Below are positions 59,099 through 64,000 of a stretch of DNA of 64,000 nt, piece after piece. Numbering within the stretch: position 1 is the first letter of the stretch; every line of letters begins with the position of its first letter. Origin of the DNA: Desulfoscipio geothermicus (GTDB lineage: Bacteria; Bacillota; Desulfotomaculia; Desulfotomaculales; Desulfallaceae); assembly GCA_016841205.1 (NCBI GenBank), contig JAENZP010000008.1:1-64000 (forward strand), written 5' to 3'. The translations under genes were made by a program, and so were the position numbers. The notes below the pieces were generated by a model, which worked only from the letters and a program-made list of their open reading frames with translations, had not been told where the DNA came from and did no database searches.

Positions 59099-59308
59099 AT
59101 GATAAAGAATAGGCTTAAATCAATTCGCTTTAAATATGAAATGAACCAGGGAGAATTTGCTGATTACCTTGGAATACGCCAGAACCAGTATAACAGGTAC
59201 GAAAGACAAAAAGGGAAACCAACCCTGGACATTGCTTTAAAAATTGCTCAAAAGTTGAATATGCACGTTGACGACATATTTTATATTGATGGTGACCCCG
59301 GCAAATAG
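59099..59308 (+). CDS. XRE-family HTH regulator
   Basis: A 69-residue single-domain Cro/C1-type protein: LKSIRFKYEMNQGEFADYLG, IRQNQYNRYERQKGKPTLDIALKIAQKLN cited in parts, VDDIFYI. It is the second XRE gene of the element and starts the right-hand, conjugation-like module. ATG 59099; the upstream GATGGTGATGTT offers a weak ribosome site. A short hairpin (GACCC...GGGTC, about 59293-59315) spans its end and may act as a weak terminator. Confidence 0.82.
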   Translation: MIKNRLKSIRFKYEMNQGEFADYLGIRQNQYNRYERQKGKPTLDIALKIAQKLNMHVDDIFYIDGDPGK

Positions 59309-59410
59309 CCAGGGTCTTTCTGTTTATAGATAAAAATTTTCTTTGGACAGGCAAAAATTTTCCCTATTGTCATAGGATTAACTAAACCAATGACAGGGAG
59401 GGTTTTATTG

Positions 59411-59590
59411 ATGTTTTCGGCAATGCTTTTCGGGCTTGGCCAATGCCTGGTTACGGCTGCCGTAGCAACTCAGGCCGTGCTAGTTATTACAGGAGCATGT
59501 AAGGCAGCTCGGGATATTCGCAATATTCTTTGGTGGGAGGATCAACTAAGGGACATTGATGCCTTTAAAAAGGTGGGGGTGGAGAATTGA
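59411..59590 (+). CDS. Small membrane protein of the transfer-like module (59 aa)
   Basis: A 59-residue protein: one or two hydrophobic helices (SAMLFGLGQCLVTAAVATQAVLVI, about 3-30, cited in part) and a charged C-terminus (DIRNILWWEDQLRDIDAFKK). ATG 59411 has AGGGAGG 8 nt before it; the earlier ATG 59390 overlaps that site. It overlaps the next gene by 4 nt. First of three small membrane proteins leading into the FtsK-type gene; a transfer-pore role is only inferred. Confidence 0.65.
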   Translation: MFSAMLFGLGQCLVTAAVATQAVLVITGACKAARDIRNILWWEDQLRDIDAFKKVGVEN

Positions 59591-59793
59591 TAATTACCCA
59601 AGCATTATTGGCCAAGGGATTATTCTCAGCGGCAATGCTTTTTCTAAGTGGCCGGCATTTCAGCTGGAGCAGGATATGTGATTACGGGGACAAAGATTGG
59701 CGGCTGTATCGAATCGCGGCGTATTTCTTTGCACTTGTGGCATTGTGCGTATGGTACCCATCGGCAATAGCTTGGTGGGTGTCCTTACCGTGA
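59587..59793 (+). CDS. Small membrane protein (68 aa)
   Basis: A 68-residue protein with two hydrophobic segments (ALLAKGLFSAAMLFLSG, and YFFALVALCVWYPSAIAWWV) and a short charged loop. Start TTG 59587 overlaps the previous stop; GGGGTGGAG lies in front. No family is recognised. It is tightly packed with its neighbours, indicating a common transcript and likely a common membrane function. Confidence 0.6.
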   Translation: MIITQALLAKGLFSAAMLFLSGRHFSWSRICDYGDKDWRLYRIAAYFFALVALCVWYPSAIAWWVSLP

Positions 59794-59808
59794 TAAAGGA
59801 GGATGTTT

Positions 59809-60081
59809 ATGCTTAAAATGGTTACCTTTGTATTGGGCGGCAGCGTTGTGATTAGCCTGGCGAGTATGGCCATTTCCCCTATTCTGCACATACTGGGCAA
59901 GGGCGAAATGGACGGCTTGTTTACCGGCGTGCTAATGATTGGTATGCTGGCTCTCATGTTGGTTGGCATTTATGCTGTGCTGCACGGTGTATGGGGCATG
60001 TGCGGCATGGATACACCGGGCTACTTCGATAAGCTATACCAACCGGGCGGGTTCGATAAGCTATTCGGAACGGTGAAGTAA
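59809..60081 (+). CDS. Small membrane protein (90 aa)
   Basis: A 90-residue protein with two hydrophobic helices (TFVLGGSVVISLASMAISPIL and LFTGVLMIGMLALMLVGIYAV, cited separately) and a C-terminal tail with repeated YFDKLY / GFDKLF. ATG 59809 is 6 nt after AAGGAGG. Its stop overlaps the translocase ATG by one base, so the two are coupled. It might anchor or regulate the FtsK-type ATPase, which has no membrane segment of its own. Confidence 0.65.
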   Translation: MLKMVTFVLGGSVVISLASMAISPILHILGKGEMDGLFTGVLMIGMLALMLVGIYAVLHGVWGMCGMDTPGYFDKLYQPGGFDKLFGTVK

Positions 60082-61220
60082 TGACTACTGTGCTGGATGC
60101 CTTGAAGCTGTTGGATAGGCGAGCTAAAGACCGGCGAGTGTTCAAGCAGGCTATGCGCCAAAAGTCAGATGTCCGGGAGTTGTGGTTTAATTGTGGTCTA
60201 AAGGTACGGTCCGAAAGCGGCCAGCTAATGTTTCCCCTGGTGCAGAAGCGCACTCCCCGGCAATATGGCGAGGACTGGTTTATAACCCTGCCGGTGGGAT
60301 TGTCTGAAATGGATCTGCGGCGAAAATCTCACAAGATAGCTGGGGCCCTGGGTGGTGCAGTAGAGTTTGAACGAACAGGAGGCGGGGTGCTCATGCGGGT
60401 TATAAAAGGCACTATAAAGAGTAAGTATCCTTTTACGCTGGTGGAGCGGGGCGGGTTTGGTATCCCGCTCCCTATTGGTTATGGCCGGGGTGGTCTGATC
60501 GTTCTGGACCTGGTTACAGCTCCCCACCTGCTGATCGGTGGTACTCCCGGCTTTGGGAAATCTGCTTTTCTCCACCAGGGAACCATTACAATGTTACAGC
60601 ATGGGGTACAGGTTTATATTATTGATTTAAAGCGACTTGAATTTGCATACCTTCGGAGCCATGCGCGAGTAGTAACGACTGAGGATGCAGCCACAAAGCT
60701 GTTGCAGGACCTTTGCCGGGAAATGGATCGCCGCATTGATGCCCTGGAAGCGGCCGGCGCGGTCAAGGTGCAGGATTATACTGGGGCTGATATGCCATTC
60801 ATCACGGTAATTATTGACGAGCTGGCAGAGCTGCAGACAGATCCTTTCTTTGAAGCCCTGAACCGGCTGCTGAGGCTGTGCCGGGCTGTAGGCATTAGCA
60901 TAATAGCATCCACACAGCGTCCCAGTGTGAAGGTTCTAGAAGGTGACAGCAGGGCCATGTTTGCAGCCCGTTTATGTTACCAGGTCGCGGATGAAACCAA
61001 TTCCCGTATGATCTTAGGCGAGGCGCACGGCGAAGGGGCATACTTGCCGGGTATACCTGGCCGGGGTATTTATCGGTTTGGTAATACGGCGCAGGAAGTG
61101 CAGACAATGTTTCTGCCAGTGGTGAAGGCTCGGGAACTGCTGGCCAACTTTCCCACGTTACCTGCTGATGGACCGAGCGCGGCCATGGAACCGGACCCGG
61201 AAATAATTACTATAACTTAG
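60081..61220 (+). CDS. FtsK/SpoIIIE-HerA-type DNA translocase
   Basis: A 379-residue cytoplasmic ATPase. Walker A GGTPGFGKSAFLH (about 154-166), Walker B ITVIIDELAEL (about 235-245), then STQRPSVKVL and GRGIYRFGN, as in FtsK/SpoIIIE-like Tra proteins. It has no N-terminal membrane domain and no gamma domain. In actinomycete and Firmicute conjugative elements such an FtsK-like protein alone can move double-stranded DNA between cells; in phage-related elements it might aid packaging. Position between small membrane proteins and a relaxation-type gene favours transfer. Confidence 0.88.
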   Translation: MTTVLDALKLLDRRAKDRRVFKQAMRQKSDVRELWFNCGLKVRSESGQLMFPLVQKRTPRQYGEDWFITLPVGLSEMDLRRKSHKIAGALGGAVEFERTGGGVLMRVIKGTIKSKYPFTLVERGGFGIPLPIGYGRGGLIVLDLVTAPHLLIGGTPGFGKSAFLHQGTITMLQHGVQVYIIDLKRLEFAYLRSHARVVTTEDAATKLLQDLCREMDRRIDALEAAGAVKVQDYTGADMPFITVIIDELAELQTDPFFEALNRLLRLCRAVGISIIASTQRPSVKVLEGDSRAMFAARLCYQVADETNSRMILGEAHGEGAYLPGIPGRGIYRFGNTAQEVQTMFLPVVKARELLANFPTLPADGPSAAMEPDPEIITIT

Positions 61221-61235
61221 TCTTGAAACCTTTTG

Positions 61236-61565
61236 AAAGTTGGATGTGACATCCAACTTTTGCTGGGTGGCCAACGAGCTTACGTCTCTTATTTTAGTTA
61301 CTTTCCCAGCACCGATTTCAAATCGGTAAACCTTGTCCAGCTTTTAGTTCGACTGGCAGTCGAACTAAAAAAAACAAGATAGAAGGCTTATATACCAACA
61401 TTACTTAGTAGCTCGGAACCACAACCGGATATAACCCATACCATAGCCATGATCGATCCAAAATTGGACTGACCTAAACCGATGACCGACCCGTTGACAG
61501 ACCTATTGACACTGGGTAAGCAGATTAGTTTGTCCATTGTCTTTGACTCCCCATTTTTGGGGAGT
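61236..61565. repeat. Palindrome-rich non-coding region, candidate oriT/origin
   Basis: The 371-nt gap between the translocase and the relaxation-type gene holds three perfect inverted repeats: AAAGTTGGATGT/ACATCCAACTTT (61236-61260), TTTTAGTTCGACT/AGTCGAACTAAAA (61342-61370, 3-nt loop) and ACTCCCCA/TGGGGAGT (61546-61565). Between the last two lie short repeats with TTGACA and GACC elements (about 61475-61515). None has a proper U-tract. No gene is present. Such an array next to replication or transfer genes is typical of a nic site, clt locus or replication origin. Confidence 0.6.
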
Positions 61566-61591
61566 GAATACTAATTAAATGGGGTGGAAAG

Positions 61592-62281
61592 ATGGTAAGC
61601 GGAGCAAACGCACGGGCTATTGGTAAAAACCGGGATGCTGCCATTTTGGAGCTGGTAGAAAAGTGCAAGTTTATAAGCCGGGAGCAGGTGCAAGCAATGC
61701 TATTTCCCGGCCAGGAATACCGGCAGAAGTGTTGCCAAAGGCTACAGAAGTTGTACCAGGCCAAGAAGTTAAAGCGTAAAAGAACAGATGTAGCCGCCCC
61801 ATATGTGTATTACCCACCCGGGGTTACCTGGAATCAGAAGGCAGAACATTACTTGATTGTGAACTGGATTTATGTGGCCTTGGTGCAGCAAATCAAGTGG
61901 TGGTTTAAGCTACACCTTTTCAAGCGGGAATATTTCTGCCAGTGGGACACGGATCGCCTTCTTGCTGACACCCTGGTTGTGCTAAACAATACAGAAAGAA
62001 AGTGTCTCCATCCCGCTTTTGTTGAAGTTGATAGAGCAGATTCAAACAATAAGTTTGATAAGGTTCCAAAGTATACAGACTTCTACAAATCAAAGGCATG
62101 GGTGAAGCTCTGGTGGGCGCAGCCAGATCCAGAAGGGCGGTATAGATTCCCTAAAGTGCTGGTGGTGACGGATAGGCCGAATCAGATTGATAAAATTCTG
62201 GAGAAAGAGAATACAGCAAAGATAAGATTTGAGGTAGTAACATTAGAGAGCGTAAAAAAAGATATTTATTACTTTATTTAA
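61592..62281 (+). CDS. Replication-relaxation family protein
   Basis: A 229-residue protein with an N-terminal winged helix (DAAILELVEKCKFISREQVQ, then RQKCCQRLQKLYQAKKLKRK) and a C-terminal alpha/beta part ending FPKVLVVTDRPNQIDKILEKE and TLESVKKDIYYF. This pattern is that of replication-relaxation (Replic_Relax) proteins, found on plasmids and integrative elements next to FtsK-type genes. ATG 61592 behind GGGGTGG. It probably acts at the palindrome-rich region just upstream. A terminator follows. Confidence 0.8.
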   Translation: MVSGANARAIGKNRDAAILELVEKCKFISREQVQAMLFPGQEYRQKCCQRLQKLYQAKKLKRKRTDVAAPYVYYPPGVTWNQKAEHYLIVNWIYVALVQQIKWWFKLHLFKREYFCQWDTDRLLADTLVVLNNTERKCLHPAFVEVDRADSNNKFDKVPKYTDFYKSKAWVKLWWAQPDPEGRYRFPKVLVVTDRPNQIDKILEKENTAKIRFEVVTLESVKKDIYYFI

Positions 62282-62302
62282 AAAGGCTTTAAAAAATAAT
62301 TT

Positions 62303-62325
62303 AAGCCCCAGGTCCGGGGCTTTTC
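62303..62325 (+). terminator. Terminator after the relaxation-type gene
   Basis: Stem AAGCCCC (62303-62309) / GGGGCTT (62316-62322), 6-nt loop, then TT. It lies between convergent genes and could serve both. Confidence 0.8.
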
Positions 62326-62661
62326 TTAATCTTTGCTATATCTTGTTATCTTCTTCTTTTCAATATCGCTTTGAACAATTTCAAACAACGGATGATATAA
62401 TGTGTACAATTTCTCGTCAAGGTCAACTAATTCTCTATGAGTATCCTCGGCTCGTTCAATAAAAGCGTTTTTAATAGCTAAAAATCTATCATCATTTAAT
62501 TCTTCTAAATAATCAATAATCCATTCAAGATATTCCTTTCTTAATAGCAATTTTTGCTGTCTTTCATAATGGCAGTAAAGTTCTCTTTCAAATTCAGTTA
62601 ATGGATGACAAGTACCTAATTCAAACGGTTCGCGTGGTAATAATTTTTTCTTAGAATCCAT
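62326..62661 (-). CDS. Hypothetical coiled-coil protein
   Basis: A 111-residue protein (MDSKKKLLPREPFELG...) rich in Glu, Lys, Leu and Tyr, likely all-helical, with no cysteine motif or membrane segment. ATG 62661 follows AAAGGGGGTG on the minus strand. It is the only minus-strand gene in the right part of the element, convergent with the relaxation-type gene. I do not recognise a family. Lone antisense cargo genes of this size are sometimes immunity or addiction functions, but nothing in the sequence shows this. Confidence 0.65.
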   Translation of the reverse strand: MDSKKKLLPREPFELGTCHPLTEFERELYCHYERQQKLLLRKEYLEWIIDYLEELNDDRFLAIKNAFIERAEDTHRELVDLDEKLYTLYHPLFEIVQSDIEKKKITRYSKD

Positions 62662-62745
62662 TAAAACACCCCCTTTTTAAATAGTTTATTAAGTGATTCT
62701 GAAATTGATGTTAAGATAGGTATAATTTTCATTCTGCAGAACTAA

Positions 62746-62889
62746 ATGTATCGTTTCCCCCGGGTGCTGGTGGTTACAGATAGGCCGGAGCAGGTGAATA
62801 AGATCATTAGGCGGGATAATGTAGCCGGGACTCGGTTTGCGGTAGTTACCTTGAATGAGGTGCAAAGGGACGTTTATTTATATATATAA
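62746..62889 (+). pseudogene. Duplicated C-terminal fragment of a replication-relaxation protein
   Basis: The frame MYRFPRVLVVTDRPEQVNK (...) VVTLNEVQRDVYLYI to TAA aligns with the last 47 residues of the intact gene at 61592-62281 (YRFPKVLVVTDRPNQIDK ... VVTLESVKKDIYYFI), with many conservative changes. It has no ribosome site and no N-terminal domain. It is the tail of a second, diverged copy, left by recombination or deletion. The surrounding non-coding parts, 62662-62745 and 62890-62971, are AT-rich. Confidence 0.75.
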
Positions 62890-62971
62890 ACTTCATGTAA
62901 CATCTAGTCGAAAAGCAGGAAAATGTAACCAAGTAATTAATTAATGAAAAAAAATAGAAGGAGGAATATTA

Positions 62972-63748
62972 ATGCGGAGAAAATGCGCATTTCTGGTCGT
63001 TATGTCTTTGGTGGTTGTAATGTTTTGCTCAGTATGGGCCTTCGCAAATAATCCAATCAGAGTATTTGTAAACGGGAATGAGATTAAATCTGATGTTCCT
63101 GCACAATCCATTCAAGGAAGAACAATGGTGCCATTACGGGCTATTGGCGAGGCTTTGGGTGCGGATGTTAAGTGGGATGCAGGCAGCAATTCGGTAATTA
63201 TTACATCAGCAAATCAACCAGCAACAAGTCAGCAAACCACCAGTCAGCAAACCACCAGTCAGCAAACTGCTAGTCAGCAAACTATCGCTACCGGGAGTGG
63301 ATTAACAAGAAATAGCCCCACAGCCGTTGGGAATAAGATAACCACGCCTGACGGTTATAGTGTTAGCGTGTTAGACTTTGTTGATGGCGATAAAGCATGG
63401 AATATAATCAAGGGAGCTAATCAGTATAATGACTTTGCTCCAACTGGATATAAGTATGTCTTAGTTTTGGTTGACATTAAAAACATAGCAAGTGCTGAAG
63501 AGCCAGCTTATATAAGTGAATCTGATTTCAATTTGGTAGGCAGCTCGAATAAGGTCTTTAATCCCTTTGACAAAAGTGCTGTTTTGCCAGACGAAGGAAC
63601 GTATAAAGAATTAAGCGGGCAAATATACCACGGGGGCACAATAAAGGGAGTTGTGCATTTCTGTATACCGAAAAACGAAACCAACCTTGTATTGGTTTGG
63701 GATAAGTCGTGGATTAGTGAGGATAAGAGATATTTTAAAGTAGAATAA
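62972..63748 (+). CDS. Secreted protein: copper-amine-oxidase-N domain plus DUF4352-like domain
   Basis: A 258-residue exported protein. Signal peptide (about 1-26, cleavage after WAFA), a stalk domain of the copper amine oxidase N-terminal type (about 28-78; IRVFVNGNEIKSDVPAQ, GRTMVPLRAIGEALGADV), a linker with four TSQQT/ASQQT repeats (about 84-106), and a C-terminal beta domain (about 125-258) like DUF4352/telomere-repeat-binding-factor folds (YVLVLVDIKNIA). RBS AGAAGGAGG before ATG 62972. Such proteins are cell-surface or extracellular in Firmicutes. It looks like cargo; function unknown. Confidence 0.8.
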   Translation: MRRKCAFLVVMSLVVVMFCSVWAFANNPIRVFVNGNEIKSDVPAQSIQGRTMVPLRAIGEALGADVKWDAGSNSVIITSANQPATSQQTTSQQTTSQQTASQQTIATGSGLTRNSPTAVGNKITTPDGYSVSVLDFVDGDKAWNIIKGANQYNDFAPTGYKYVLVLVDIKNIASAEEPAYISESDFNLVGSSNKVFNPFDKSAVLPDEGTYKELSGQIYHGGTIKGVVHFCIPKNETNLVLVWDKSWISEDKRYFKVE

Positions 63749-63754
63749 TTTAAG

Positions 63755-63778
63755 CCCGGCCTGGTGTCGGGTTTTTTT
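63755..63778 (+). terminator. Terminator after the secreted-protein gene
   Basis: Stem CCCG (63755-63758) / CGGG (63768-63771), extendable by a G-T pair, then seven T. Short stem but good U-tract, 7 nt after the stop. Confidence 0.7.
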
Positions 63779-63860
63779 CAGTTCACTGACCTGATGTGGG
63801 TATAGACACTTATCGGTATGTATTAAGGATGTTCATTAAGCGAAGCCCCTTTTAATTTGA

Positions 63861-63930
63861 TGTATACATTGGATCCCGGTTTTACTTGGTGTTTTACATT
63901 GGCAAACATGTTTACTCTTTGTATACATTG
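63861..63930. repeat. Three TRTACATTG-type repeats near the right edge
   Basis: TGTATACATTGG (63861-63872), TTTTACATTGG (about 63892-63902) and TGTATACATTG (63920-63930), about 30 nt apart. Multiple short repeats of this kind occur at the ends of IS21-type elements; no transposase is visible before the window ends. No gene was found in 63779-64000. Confidence 0.35.
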
Positions 63931-64000
63931 CTAAAGAGGGCGGTTTAAAAACGCACCATTTGAAATTTGGATTTTACATAATGCGTTGTTGCTTTGAAAG

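Larger units (their letters stand above)
47870..64000. mobile_element. Integrated phage-like/conjugative hybrid element (right end outside window)
   Basis: Starts downstream of murA and runs off the right edge. Left part: outward integrase, zinc-finger protein, operator region, XRE, excisionase-like, O-like initiator, primase-helicase, P27 terminase small subunit, tape measure. Right part: XRE, three small membrane proteins, FtsK-type translocase, palindromic gap, replication-relaxation protein. No large terminase, portal, capsid or other tail genes are visible, and no relaxase of MOB type or VirB4-like ATPase. Candidates: a phage satellite, a conjugative element with phage replication genes, or a deletion derivative. 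Boundaries are estimates; no attR repeat was found in the window. Confidence 0.75.

Noticed and set aside
63218-63285. Tandem AGTCAGCAAAC-type repeats, considered as CRISPR or iterons
   Set aside because: They encode the TSQQT linker of the secreted protein and have no spacers; a coding repeat is enough.
47769-64000. Search for an attR copy of the integrase-side sequence
   Set aside because: No convincing direct repeat of the 47769-47986 region was found by eye further right, so no att core is claimed.
1-64000. tRNA, rRNA and CRISPR arrays
   Set aside because: None was recognised on either strand; no cloverleaf ends or regular repeat-spacer pattern seen.

Overview
The window looks like a chromosome segment of a spore-forming, sulfate-reducing Firmicute of the Desulfotomaculum/Peptococcaceae type. 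This rests on a DsrC with both redox cysteines, a SleB-type cortex hydrolase, a SpoVD-like PASTA transpeptidase in the dcw cluster, NADH-linked NuoE/NuoF/HoxU-type proteins, strong GGAGG ribosome sites with frequent TTG/GTG starts, and many U-tract terminators. The species cannot be named from sequence alone.

Layout. 1-3200 (-): a NuoE/NuoF/HoxU-like NADH-oxidising iron-sulfur module whose catalytic partner lies left of the window. 3200-13900: housekeeping and small genes (menaquinone methyltransferase, an Fsr-like exporter, Tex, a PpaX-like phosphatase, an ABC-F ATPase, a SleB-like hydrolase, DsrC, a NifX-like protein) and a decayed MarR gene. 14171-16061: an IS1634-type transposase-like gene with its own promoter that lacks the first catalytic Asp. 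16085-19425: acyl-CoA ligase, radical SAM protein and a small membrane protein. 19500-22700: a scarred region with an IS91-like remnant, a broken flippase-like gene, then an intact VTT membrane protein and a tandem rhodanese lipoprotein whose active-site Cys codon is TGA in an otherwise open frame, i.e. a candidate selenocysteine rhodanese. 22900-30560: a small protein, feoAB, a D,D-carboxypeptidase, a Fur-family regulator, a patatin, a MetE-like protein and a PHP phosphatase. 30747-31604: a c-di-GMP-I riboswitch candidate with a terminator, upstream of a LuxR-type regulator that lacks the phospho-acceptor Asp. 31813-47768: the division and cell wall cluster mraZ-rsmH-ftsL-spoVD-murE-murF-mraY-murD-ftsW-murG-murC-murB-murA, with a recognisable MraZ operator.

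From about 47.9 kb to the right edge lies an integrated element, inserted just after murA where many relatives carry ftsQ/divIB. Its left half is phage-like: outward-facing tyrosine integrase, zinc-finger protein, XRE regulator, excisionase-like protein, a lambda-O-like initiator with four origin-type iterons inside its gene, a T7-gp4-like primase-helicase, a P27-family small terminase subunit, and a lone tape measure protein. Its right half is conjugation-like: small membrane proteins, an FtsK/HerA-type translocase, a palindrome-rich gap resembling an origin or oriT, and a replication-relaxation family protein. No large terminase, portal, capsid or tail structural genes are visible. The element is therefore a satellite, a hybrid, or a deletion derivative. 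Its right end is not in the window.

The most noteworthy items are the TGA-containing rhodanese, the hybrid satellite/ICE element with an origin embedded in its initiator gene, and the riboswitch in front of an atypical regulator. No tRNA, rRNA or CRISPR array was seen.
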